A DNA stretch of 54,276 bases from Anaerolinea sp. (GTDB lineage Bacteria > Chloroflexota > Anaerolineae > Aggregatilineales > UBA2796): the NCBI GenBank assembly GCA_014879835.1, contig JACSRJ010000183.1:1-54276 (forward strand), written 5' to 3'. Position numbers and translations under genes: made by a program. Shown one piece after another: positions 33,774 to 41,786 of this stretch; the stretch's first letter is position 1, and each line of letters starts with the position of its first letter. Below the pieces are notes generated by a model. That model searched no databases, was not told where the DNA came from, and worked only from the letters and a program-made list of their open reading frames with translations.

Positions 33774-35192
33774 ATGGCATCAACCGTGTATATTGATCCT
33801 GAAGAACTGCGCTACCCCAACCAATATGGGCGTTTGGTAAGCTGCGCCCAGCCAGCACCTCATGTGACCGTTGAAGCTTTTCTGGCTTCCGGCCGGGGGC
33901 AGGAACGCTTTTTGTGGCAGACCGAAGGACAGGTTTTTGCCGGTGTGGGCACGGCCGCGGAACTCAGCGCGTGGGGGCAAACCCGCTTTCAGGCCATCCA
34001 GCGTGAGGCCGCCGCATTGTTTCACCAATGGTGGCGTGATCCCCAAGCGCCCCCCTTGAACCTGATCCAGCCCCGGTTGTTTGGCGGGTTCGCCTTTCAG
34101 GATGACTTTGTACCGGATAACACATGGTCGATCTATGCGCCAGCAATGTTCATCCTGCCCCATTATCAATTGGCTCAGGAGTCCGGGGGCACGCCGTGGT
34201 TGATCCTCAACGTGATCCTGCCCCCTGATGATGACCCCAACCCATTGATCGCTGAACTGCGCGATGCGCTGTCCCAACGGGCATCACTGCTGCAAAGATT
34301 CAGCAGCGAATTTCAGGCGGAAGATCAGCCTGCGGCCGATGCGATTCCCGTTCAGGTCAACTATCCCATGCCCTTCCCGCTGTGGCAGTCCGCCATTGAG
34401 CGCGCCACAGCGGCCATCCGCGCTGGTGATCTGGCAAAGGTGGTGCTGGCCCGGGCCTTTGAACTGCGCTTTAAAGAACGGGTGCAGGTAGAAAATGCGC
34501 TCCGATTCTTAGCCCAACATTATGCGGGCTGTTATCGCTTTCTTTTTGAACCGCGCCCCTATCATGCTTTTTACGGGGCCACCCCGGAACTGCTGGTTCG
34601 CACCGAAGGATCAGCGATGACCACGATGGGGCTTGCCGGTTCGATCCGCCGGGGGCGCAGTGTCGAGGAAGATCAAATGCTGGCCCAAACCCTGCTGTCC
34701 GATCCCAAAGAGCGGCTGGAACACCAACTTGTGGTTGATGCCCTGCGCGAGAAGTTAACCCCGCTCACCGTCTCCCTGAAGGTGCCCGATGCGCCGCATA
34801 TCCTACGCCTGAGCAACATTCAGCATTTGCACACCCCGATCTCTGGTATTCAGCGTGACCCTGCGGGGGTGCTGCCTTTGGTCGAAGCACTCCATCCCAC
34901 GCCCGCTTTGGGCGGCTCCCCCCGTGAGACCGCGATCCGCTTCTTGCGTGAAGCTGAAGCAGTGCCACGGGGTTGGTATGCTGCGCCCATCGGTTGGATC
35001 GACCCGACTCTTGATGGTGAGTTTGGGGTTGCGATCCGCTCGGCTGTCAGTGAGGAACAGCGCGTCTGGCTTTACGCCGGGGCAGGAATCGTGGGCAGTT
35101 CGGAGCCGGATAAAGAATGGGCTGAAACTGCGCTAAAATTCCGCCCAATGCTGAATGCCCTGAGCGTGACTGATCTACAGGGCTTGCACTGA
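33774..35192 (+). CDS. menF: Isochorismate synthase
   Basis: Converts chorismate to isochorismate, the entry step to menaquinone. The 472-residue chorismate-utilising enzyme has AIERATAAIRAGDLAKVVLARA, FYGATPELLVR, the catalytic-region TMGLAGSIRRGRS, and the C-terminal LHPTPALGGSPRETAIRFL with GWYAAPIGWID and FGVAIRSA. All of these are characteristic of MenF/EntC rather than anthranilate synthase. It is the first of five same-strand genes, menF-menD-menB-menE-menH, with gaps of 15 bases or less or overlaps. The start is the ATG at 33774; no strong ribosome site is visible. Confidence 0.95.
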   Translation: MASTVYIDPEELRYPNQYGRLVSCAQPAPHVTVEAFLASGRGQERFLWQTEGQVFAGVGTAAELSAWGQTRFQAIQREAAALFHQWWRDPQAPPLNLIQPRLFGGFAFQDDFVPDNTWSIYAPAMFILPHYQLAQESGGTPWLILNVILPPDDDPNPLIAELRDALSQRASLLQRFSSEFQAEDQPAADAIPVQVNYPMPFPLWQSAIERATAAIRAGDLAKVVLARAFELRFKERVQVENALRFLAQHYAGCYRFLFEPRPYHAFYGATPELLVRTEGSAMTTMGLAGSIRRGRSVEEDQMLAQTLLSDPKERLEHQLVVDALREKLTPLTVSLKVPDAPHILRLSNIQHLHTPISGIQRDPAGVLPLVEALHPTPALGGSPRETAIRFLREAEAVPRGWYAAPIGWIDPTLDGEFGVAIRSAVSEEQRVWLYAGAGIVGSSEPDKEWAETALKFRPMLNALSVTDLQGLH

Positions 35193-35207
35193 AAGAAGCT
35201 GAATCCA

Positions 35208-36965
35208 ATGCCTGCACCCAATCGAAATCTGCTCTGGACTGATATTACGGTCGAGGAATTGATACGAGGCGGACTGCGCCATGTGTGCATTGCGCCGGGT
35301 TCCCGTTCAACCCCACTGGCGCTCTCTTTTTATGCGCGCCGTGACCAGATTACCATCTACTCACATTTGGATGAGCGCAGCGCAGCGTATTTTGCGCTAG
35401 GGATAGGTTTGGCAACGGGGATTCCTGCGGCTGTCCTGTGCACCTCTGGCACTGCGGCCGCTAACTTTTATCCGGCGATCATTGAGGCTTTTCAGGCCCG
35501 CGTGCCCCTGCTGGTGCTGACCGCAGATCGGGCCCACGAACTGCGTGAGAGCGGCGCAAACCAGACCATCGATCAGGTCAAATTGTACGGGGACAACGTG
35601 CTTTGGTCAGTGGATGTGGCCCTGCCCGAAAGCGCTCCCCCACCGGTGCTGCTGCGGGGTCTGCGCACCTTGATGGCCCGTGCCCTTCGGACAGCCAACG
35701 GGTTCCGAAAGGGCCCGGTTCACCTGAACTTCCCCTTCCGTAAGCCGCTGGAACCGATCCCGGTTTCCACCGATCTCACGGACATCCCAACTGCGGCCGA
35801 ACCCCGCCCTATTGGCGAACCCTTCAGCCAAATCCTGCATGGGCTGAACGATCTGCCCACCGCCCAGATTGTGGCCATCGCGGCGGTCTTTGACGATCAT
35901 GAACGCGGGGTGATCGTGTGCGGGCCCAATACCCCAGAAGGGGCTGATGAGGCTATCGCGGAACTCTCACGTAAGACGGGTTACCCGGTCATTGTGGATG
36001 GATTATCCAGTTTGCGTTTTTCGCCCTACCAGCGGGACATTGCCTTGATCAGCGGCTGTGACAGCTTCTTGGGGAAAACGCCTTTGGATCCTCCTGATGT
36101 GGTCGTCCGTTTTGGGGATGTGCCCACTTCTGCGGCACTCCTCAACTGGATGATGACCCTCACGGCGCGCTATGTGATCCACTTTAACACGGGCTGGTCA
36201 GATGACAGCCATCGGGTATCCCACCTGATACTGGCGGACCCGGCCCGATTGTGCGCCGCGGTGTGTCAATATTTGCTGCCCCGGTCTGTTACCGGGTGGA
36301 CGCAGCGCTGGCAGTCTGTGGAACAAGTGACGCGGGAAGCGCTCAACGAGGCCCTTCAGGGGGAGTTTTTTGACGGGCAGATCGCAGCCGATGTGGTAGA
36401 ACTTCTGCCCAACGGTTCCGCGCTTTTTGTGGGGAACAGCCTGCCGGTACGCCATGTGGATCAATTCAGCAAACCCCGCCCCGGGCGTCTGCACCTCTAC
36501 GCCAATCGGGGTGCGAGCGGCATTGATGGTGTGGTCTCAACAGCATTGGGGGTTGCGGCCGCCCGCCCCAACCATCCGCTCACGCTGCTCATCGGGGATA
36601 TTTCCTTGTATCACGATATGAACGGGCTGCTGGCCATTTCCCGCTGCCGCATCCCCATCACCATTGTGCTCTTCAACAACAATGGTGGGGGCATCTTCCG
36701 ACGGTTGCCTATCCGGGAATTTGAACCAGCCTTCACCGACCTGTTTTTGACCCCACATGGGCTGCATTTTGAACACGCGGCGCGCCTTTATGGGCTGGAA
36801 TACCATTTGGTGACTTCACGCAGAGAATTTCAAGAGACTTTTGGTGCCCCCAGTGGGCGCGCCCGCTTGATCGAAGTGTGCACCGATGGCCATCGTGACT
36901 GGGCCCGCCGCGAAGCGATCATGGAAGCAGTCGCCCAGCAGTTACAAAGCAAAATCATAAACTAA
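35208..36965 (+). CDS. menD: 2-succinyl-5-enolpyruvyl-6-hydroxy-3-cyclohexene-1-carboxylate synthase
   Basis: Thiamine diphosphate enzyme that adds a succinyl semialdehyde unit from 2-oxoglutarate to isochorismate. The 585 residues include the N-terminal CIAPGSRSTPLALSFY with SHLDERSAAYFALGIG (Glu that activates the cofactor), CTSGTAAANFYPAI, and the C-terminal cofactor motif GDISLYHDMNGLL to NNNGGGIF. Normal length. The ATG follows menF by 15 bases with a GAAAGAAG-like ribosome site. Confidence 0.97.
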   Translation: MPAPNRNLLWTDITVEELIRGGLRHVCIAPGSRSTPLALSFYARRDQITIYSHLDERSAAYFALGIGLATGIPAAVLCTSGTAAANFYPAIIEAFQARVPLLVLTADRAHELRESGANQTIDQVKLYGDNVLWSVDVALPESAPPPVLLRGLRTLMARALRTANGFRKGPVHLNFPFRKPLEPIPVSTDLTDIPTAAEPRPIGEPFSQILHGLNDLPTAQIVAIAAVFDDHERGVIVCGPNTPEGADEAIAELSRKTGYPVIVDGLSSLRFSPYQRDIALISGCDSFLGKTPLDPPDVVVRFGDVPTSAALLNWMMTLTARYVIHFNTGWSDDSHRVSHLILADPARLCAAVCQYLLPRSVTGWTQRWQSVEQVTREALNEALQGEFFDGQIAADVVELLPNGSALFVGNSLPVRHVDQFSKPRPGRLHLYANRGASGIDGVVSTALGVAAARPNHPLTLLIGDISLYHDMNGLLAISRCRIPITIVLFNNNGGGIFRRLPIREFEPAFTDLFLTPHGLHFEHAARLYGLEYHLVTSRREFQETFGAPSGRARLIEVCTDGHRDWARREAIMEAVAQQLQSKIIN

Positions 36966-36980
36966 GGAATCAAACGCACT

Positions 36981-37817
36981 ATGACTATGGTGGCATGGAA
37001 AGAAGTTCAACCGTATCAGGACATCACCTATCACCACGCCGATGGCATGGCCCGAATCGCGTTTAATCGTCCCGAAATTCGCAACGCCTTCCGGCCCCAG
37101 ACCATCGACGAGATGATCAGCGCTTTTCGTCATGCGTGGATGGATCCCTCTATCGGGGTGGTGCTGCTCACCGGGAACGGCCCCGCCCAAGATGGCAAGT
37201 ACGCCTTCTGTTCGGGTGGTGATCAAAGCGTGCGCGGCCACGCGGGCTATGTGGATAACGAAGGGGTTGCGCGCCTGAATGTGTTGGAACTCCAACGCAT
37301 CATCCGCACCATGCCCAAACCCGTGATCGCGTTGGTTGCGGGGTATGCCATCGGGGGCGGACATGTCCTCCATGTGATCTGCGACCTGACCATCGCTGCT
37401 GATAACGCGATCTTTGGTCAGACCGGGCCCAAGGTAGGCAGTTTTGACGGTGGTTATGGCTCCAGTTATTTGGCCGTCATCGTGGGTCAGAAAAAAGCCC
37501 GCGAGATTTGGTATCTGTGCCGTCAATACGATGCTCAACAGGCCCTCGAAATGGGTCTGGTGAACACCGTTGTTCCAGTGGCTGAACTCGAAGCGGAGGG
37601 AGTCAAATGGGCACAGGAAATCCTTGAAAAAAGCCCGATTGCAATCCGCTTCCTGAAGGCGGGCTTCAACGCTGATCTGGATGGACAGACGGGCCTGCAA
37701 GTGCTGGCTGGTGATGCCACCATGCTTTACTACATGACTGAGGAAGGTACCGAGGGCAAAAATTCCTTCCTCGAAAAGCGTAAACCCAATTTCCGCCGTT
37801 ATCCGTGGCGTCCGTGA
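36981..37817 (+). CDS. menB: 1,4-dihydroxy-2-naphthoyl-CoA synthase
   Basis: Crotonase-fold enzyme that closes the second ring of the naphthoquinone. The 278 residues include [21 protein letters not shown], the oxyanion region [29 protein letters not shown], and the MenB-specific [20 protein letters not shown] with the C-terminal [16 protein letters not shown]. Reads as a standard enzyme. It starts 15 bases after menD, with AAGGAA upstream. Confidence 0.97.
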   Translation: MTMVAWKEVQPYQDITYHHADGMARIAFNRPEIRNAFRPQTIDEMISAFRHAWMDPSIGVVLLTGNGPAQDGKYAFCSGGDQSVRGHAGYVDNEGVARLNVLELQRIIRTMPKPVIALVAGYAIGGGHVLHVICDLTIAADNAIFGQTGPKVGSFDGGYGSSYLAVIVGQKKAREIWYLCRQYDAQQALEMGLVNTVVPVAELEAEGVKWAQEILEKSPIAIRFLKAGFNADLDGQTGLQVLAGDATMLYYMTEEGTEGKNSFLEKRKPNFRRYPWRP

Positions 37818-37830
37818 TGAGGCTGAACTG

Positions 37831-39306
37831 ATGCAAGATTGGCTGGCGGCGCAGGCTTACGCCACCCCCGAAGGGATCGCCTTGATCGCGGAGGGGGAAC
37901 ACTGGACGTATCGAACCCTGCATCAAAGGGTGGGGCAGTTGGCGGGCGCACTTCACCGTCAGGGGGTGCGTCCCGGTGATCTGGTCGGGACACTGCTGCC
38001 CAACAGCGCCGCCTATGTCTTTCTGACTCATGCGCTGGCGCGTCTAAAGGCGGTGCTGATTCCCCTCAATACTCGGCTCACTGCGGCTGAACTGGGTTAT
38101 CAACTGCGGGCCACCAACGCGCAATACCTGATCTTTGCTGAGTCCTACCGTGAGATCAGCACGGGTTTGGGCGATCTGGTAACTTTGTGTGCCCTTGACG
38201 ATCTGATGCGCATGGACGCTGTGCCCATCATGGAGGGTACGGTAGACCTCGATGCCCTTCAAGCCATCGTGTTTACGTCGGGCACCACGGGTTACCCCAA
38301 AGGCGCTTCGATCACCTTTGGTAACCAGTTCTGGAGCGCCCTTGGTTCCGCTTATCGAATCGGAACCCTACCCGATGATCGTTGGTTGTGCTGCCTGCCC
38401 CTGTTTCATATTGGGGGGCTGGCGATCTTGATGCGCTGCTGCCTGTACGGGACTGCGGTTGTGCTTCAGAACGGGTTTGAGGTCGAAGCCGTGACTACGG
38501 CCATCCGCCAGCATCAGGTCAGCCTAATCTCGCTGGTGCCAACGATGGTCTACCGAATGCTTAAACAGCCCGAAGCGGCCAGCGCCTTGAGTCAGGTGCG
38601 GTTGGTGTTGATTGGGGGAGCAGCGACCAGCGCCGATTTGCTTGAACGCTGTGCGGCCCTGAAGATCAAGGCCTCACCCACTTATGGGCTGAGTGAAGCC
38701 TGCTCCCAAGTGGTGACCATGCTGCCTGAGGAAGCCCGCCGTAAACCCAACAGTGTAGGCAAACCCCTGCTCTTTTCCCGCGTGGAGATCGTTGACCAAA
38801 ATGATCAGCCCGTACCCCCCAATACTTACGGGGAAGTGGTGGTGAGCGGCAAAACGATCATGGCCGGTTATTATGACGATCTCCAAGCCACAGATCGCGT
38901 CCTTCGAGAAGGCAAACTTCACACGGGCGATATTGGGTACCTTGATGAGGATGGGGATCTGTTTTTGGTGCAGCGCCGCAGTGATTTGATCGTGAGCGGC
39001 GGGGAAAATGTCTACCCGGCGGAGGTTGAAGGGGCCTTGTGTGCCCATCCCGCAGTGGAAGCGGCGTGTGTGGTGGGCATCCCTGATCCGGAGTGGGGTC
39101 AGCGGGTTGGGGCGTTGGTTGTTTTAAAACCCGACGCCGATCTGAGTGAGGCCGATCTGTTAGGTTTTGCGCGTCAGCGCTTGGCTGGGTACAAACAGCC
39201 CCGCGTACTGCATTTTGTGCCCGCTTTGCCCATGACTGCATCCGGCAAGATTCAGCGCCGCTTAGCGGCGGAGTGGCTGAAAGACCATGCCCACGATCAA
39301 GGTTAA
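37831..39306 (+). CDS. menE: o-Succinylbenzoate-CoA ligase
   Basis: Acyl-AMP-forming ligase of 491 residues. The ATP motif is FTSGTTGYPKGA, then PTYGLSEACSQ, GEVVVSGKTIMAGYY, HTGDIGYLDEDG and RRSDLIVSGGENVYPAEVE; the C-terminal catalytic lysine is in TASGKIQRR. Assignment as MenE rests on its place between menB and menH; by motif alone other acyl-CoA ligases are possible. Overlaps menH by 20 bases. Confidence 0.92.
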   Translation: MQDWLAAQAYATPEGIALIAEGEHWTYRTLHQRVGQLAGALHRQGVRPGDLVGTLLPNSAAYVFLTHALARLKAVLIPLNTRLTAAELGYQLRATNAQYLIFAESYREISTGLGDLVTLCALDDLMRMDAVPIMEGTVDLDALQAIVFTSGTTGYPKGASITFGNQFWSALGSAYRIGTLPDDRWLCCLPLFHIGGLAILMRCCLYGTAVVLQNGFEVEAVTTAIRQHQVSLISLVPTMVYRMLKQPEAASALSQVRLVLIGGAATSADLLERCAALKIKASPTYGLSEACSQVVTMLPEEARRKPNSVGKPLLFSRVEIVDQNDQPVPPNTYGEVVVSGKTIMAGYYDDLQATDRVLREGKLHTGDIGYLDEDGDLFLVQRRSDLIVSGGENVYPAEVEGALCAHPAVEAACVVGIPDPEWGQRVGALVVLKPDADLSEADLLGFARQRLAGYKQPRVLHFVPALPMTASGKIQRRLAAEWLKDHAHDQG

Positions 39307-40099
39307 TGGGGCGCACTACCAAATCGAAAGCCGGGGAGAAGGTGAGCCACTGCTGCTGCTGCATGGCTTCACCGGTGCTGCTGCTAATTGGCGGCCCCTC
39401 ATGTCCGTACTTGCCTCCTCGTGCCGAGTGATCGCCGTTGATCTGTTGGGTCACGGGCAAAGCGAAATCCCCAGCGCGCCCGAACGTTATCAAATGCCCT
39501 TTGCGGCCGCTGATCTGGCCGCGCTTGTGACCCAGATCGAGGCGACCCCCTGCCACCTGTTGGGGTACTCGATGGGCGGGCGTTTAGCCCTTTATGTGGC
39601 GGTACACTACCCCCATCTGGTGCGCACCTTGATCCTTGAAAACGCCTCACCGGGGCTGCGAACCCCGGAGGAACGTCAGATGCGCCAAAGCAGTGATGAG
39701 GCCCTTGCCCATCGGATCGAGACGGAAGGCATAGAATCCTTTGTAAGATACTGGGAAGCGCTGCCCCTTTTTTCCACCCAATCGCCAGAAATACGCGCAG
39801 CCCTGCGCCCGCAGCGGCTCCGAAACTCCCCTTTAGGGCTGGCTAACAGCCTGAGGGGGATGGGTACAGGGGTTCAACCCTCACTGTGGGAGGCACTGCC
39901 CCATATTCAGATACCGACCCTAATCCTGACCGGAGCCCTTGATCCCAAGTTTAAGGACATCGGTGCGCAAATGGCAGCCCTTATGCCCACTTCCACACAG
40001 GTGATCCTCCCCAACGGTGGGCACACCCTTCACCTTGAGCAGCCTTCACAGGTGGTGGCAGTGTTGGAGCGCTGGTTGAATCCCGTCACTCGCGGGTAG
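39287..40099 (+). CDS. menH: 2-succinyl-6-hydroxy-2,4-cyclohexadiene-1-carboxylate synthase
   Basis: Alpha/beta-hydrolase that eliminates pyruvate from the MenD product. The 270 residues have LLLLHGFTGAAANWRP (oxyanion side), the nucleophile elbow GYSMGGR, LTGALDPKF with the acid Asp, and NGGHTLHLEQP with the catalytic His. The position immediately after menE supports MenH over a general hydrolase. No menC, menA or menG/ubiE gene follows, so the pathway is completed elsewhere. Confidence 0.9.
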   Translation: MPTIKVNGAHYQIESRGEGEPLLLLHGFTGAAANWRPLMSVLASSCRVIAVDLLGHGQSEIPSAPERYQMPFAAADLAALVTQIEATPCHLLGYSMGGRLALYVAVHYPHLVRTLILENASPGLRTPEERQMRQSSDEALAHRIETEGIESFVRYWEALPLFSTQSPEIRAALRPQRLRNSPLGLANSLRGMGTGVQPSLWEALPHIQIPTLILTGALDPKFKDIGAQMAALMPTSTQVILPNGGHTLHLEQPSQVVAVLERWLNPVTRG

Positions 40100-40159
40100 A
40101 TCAAGAATCCTCCTTTGTCCTTACCCCAAAAGGGTGCTTGTTGCATGTCCGATCCAATG

Positions 40160-40206
40160 CCTCTAAAATCTATCAAATCTTAGGAAGTAACTAGAGGATT
40201 TAGAGG
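40160..40206 (+). promoter_or_regulatory. Inverted repeat masking the ribosome site of the PucC-like gene
   Basis: CCTCTAAAATC (40160-40170) is the reverse complement, bar one extra A, of GATTTAGAGG (40197-40206). The right arm contains the AGAGG ribosome site 7 bases before the ATG at 40214, and a second AGAGG lies at 40193-40197. In RNA the arms would form a stem hiding the site; a regulated leader or a protein operator are both possible. Confidence 0.45.
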
Positions 40207-40213
40207 TTTCCCA

Positions 40214-41695
40214 ATGGAGCTTGCCAACCGAGCGGGCGCAGTTCCCGCAGTAGACGCTGATAGCCTCGCCATGCCTAAAGCGGAATCACGCGCACGCAGT
40301 TTATCCCTGCTCAGCAACCTCAAACTGGGGCTGTTCCATATTGGGTCTTCGATGGCCGATATTCTGGCGACCGGCGTCTGGAACCGGGTGATGATCAAAG
40401 AATTGGGGTTTGCGGCCACCCCGATAGCGCTGCTGCTGGCCCTTCGTTACTTTCTTGCGCCGCTTTCGGTGTGGGTGGGACGGCGCTCCGACACCCGCCC
40501 CATCTGGGGTTACCATCGTCTGCCTTACGTCTGGAGCGGGCGTTTGATGATGGTGGCCAGTTACGTCCTGTTAGGGGTGGCAACCCTTGATCTGGCGGGG
40601 GGTTACAACCCAGCGCTTAAGCCGTTCTCGCTGGGGCATATGGAGATCACCGTCACGGCCAACGCAGGCAGTTTGTGGGGATGGTTAGGGGTAGTGGTAG
40701 CGCTGATTGCGTTCAGCGTCGGTTCCACCTTTTCGGGCACCACTTTTCTCTCGTTGATCTATGATCGCACCCCAAAACCACAGCGCACCCGTGCCGTGAG
40801 TGTGGTGTGGTTCTTTTTGATCCTTGGTTTTGCGGTTTCGGGCATCATCTACAGCCGGCTGCTGCCTTCCTATTCCCGCGAGGGATTTCTCTCCTTATTT
40901 TTGATCGCCCCGCTGATCATGGGTGGTTTGTGGTTTTTTTCCCTTGTGGGTGAAGAAGCCCGAGTCCAGAAGGGTTCGATCAAAAGGGGGGCGGAGAGTG
41001 CCTCGGAAGCGCACTCTTTTTGGCAGGAGATGCGCACCGTATTCGCCAGCCGCCAAACACGTCTGTTCTTTTTCTTTTTGGCGCTTACGACGATGGCCTT
41101 TTACGCTCAGGATGTGATCCTTGAACCCTTTGCGGCCGAGGTCTTTGGAATGCCCCTTGCGACCACTAACCGTTTCTCCACTTATTGGGGCAGTATGACC
41201 CTGCTGGGAATCGTGGTCAGTTTGCTTGCGTCCCGGCGCTTCCCTCAACGGGTGAATAACATTTCGCTCTCACGTTGGGGGGTGGTGACACTGGTGATCA
41301 CCTTTGCCTTATTTGTGATTTGTGCCTTGGCTCATGTTCGGGGCTTGGTCACCCTCAACCTGATCCTCATGGGTGTGGGCTTGGGCATGTGGACGGTCGG
41401 CTCATTGGGGCTGATGATGGATATGACTAAAGTCTGGGGGGCAGGGTTGTATCTGGCCTTGTGGACGGTGTGTTCAACGCTGGCGCGTGGGGCCGGTATC
41501 ATTGTCGGGGGGACGGTTCTAGATACCGCGCTGGCGGTGAGTGGGGGACAAATGGCAGCGTCTTACAGTGTGGTCTTTGTCCTTCAGACAGTGGCTTTTG
41601 GGATCAGTTTGATCTTCCTCGCCCGGATCAATGTGTCAGAGTTCGAGCGCGAGACGCCTCATCCTGAGTCGGTCTTTGCAGCCACGATGGATTAA
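40214..41695 (+). CDS. BCD-family (PucC/LhaA-like) MFS transporter
   Basis: A 493-residue, ~12-span membrane protein of the PucC/bacteriochlorophyll-delivery branch of the major facilitator superfamily. Family hallmarks are LGLFHIGSSMADILATGVWNRVMIKELG near the start, LLLALRYFLAPLSVWVGRRSDTRPIWGYHRLPYVW with the typical loop 2-3 motif, and VGSTFSGTTFLSLIYDRTPKPQRTRAVSVVW in the middle. Known relatives help assemble light-harvesting complexes or move (bacterio)chlorophyll, but homologues also occur in non-phototrophs. There is no other photosynthesis gene here; it follows the menaquinone genes by 114 bases. AGAGG lies 7 bases before the ATG. Confidence 0.88.
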   Translation: MELANRAGAVPAVDADSLAMPKAESRARSLSLLSNLKLGLFHIGSSMADILATGVWNRVMIKELGFAATPIALLLALRYFLAPLSVWVGRRSDTRPIWGYHRLPYVWSGRLMMVASYVLLGVATLDLAGGYNPALKPFSLGHMEITVTANAGSLWGWLGVVVALIAFSVGSTFSGTTFLSLIYDRTPKPQRTRAVSVVWFFLILGFAVSGIIYSRLLPSYSREGFLSLFLIAPLIMGGLWFFSLVGEEARVQKGSIKRGAESASEAHSFWQEMRTVFASRQTRLFFFFLALTTMAFYAQDVILEPFAAEVFGMPLATTNRFSTYWGSMTLLGIVVSLLASRRFPQRVNNISLSRWGVVTLVITFALFVICALAHVRGLVTLNLILMGVGLGMWTVGSLGLMMDMTKVWGAGLYLALWTVCSTLARGAGIIVGGTVLDTALAVSGGQMAASYSVVFVLQTVAFGISLIFLARINVSEFERETPHPESVFAATMD

Positions 41696-41723
41696 GACAC
41701 ACCTCGTTCCAGTCTCCAAAACA

Positions 41724-41750
41724 GAACTGCCCCCATTTCGGGGGCAGTTC
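41724..41750. terminator. Bidirectional terminator
   Basis: GAACTGCCCCC and GGGGGCAGTTC form a perfect 11-bp stem around ATTTC. CGTTTCGT follows on the plus strand and TGTTTT on the minus strand, so it can serve both the PucC-like gene and the convergent cytochrome gene. Confidence 0.8.
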
Positions 41751-41786
41751 CGTTTCGTCCTCATCTACCCGAGAGGGGTATGTGGG

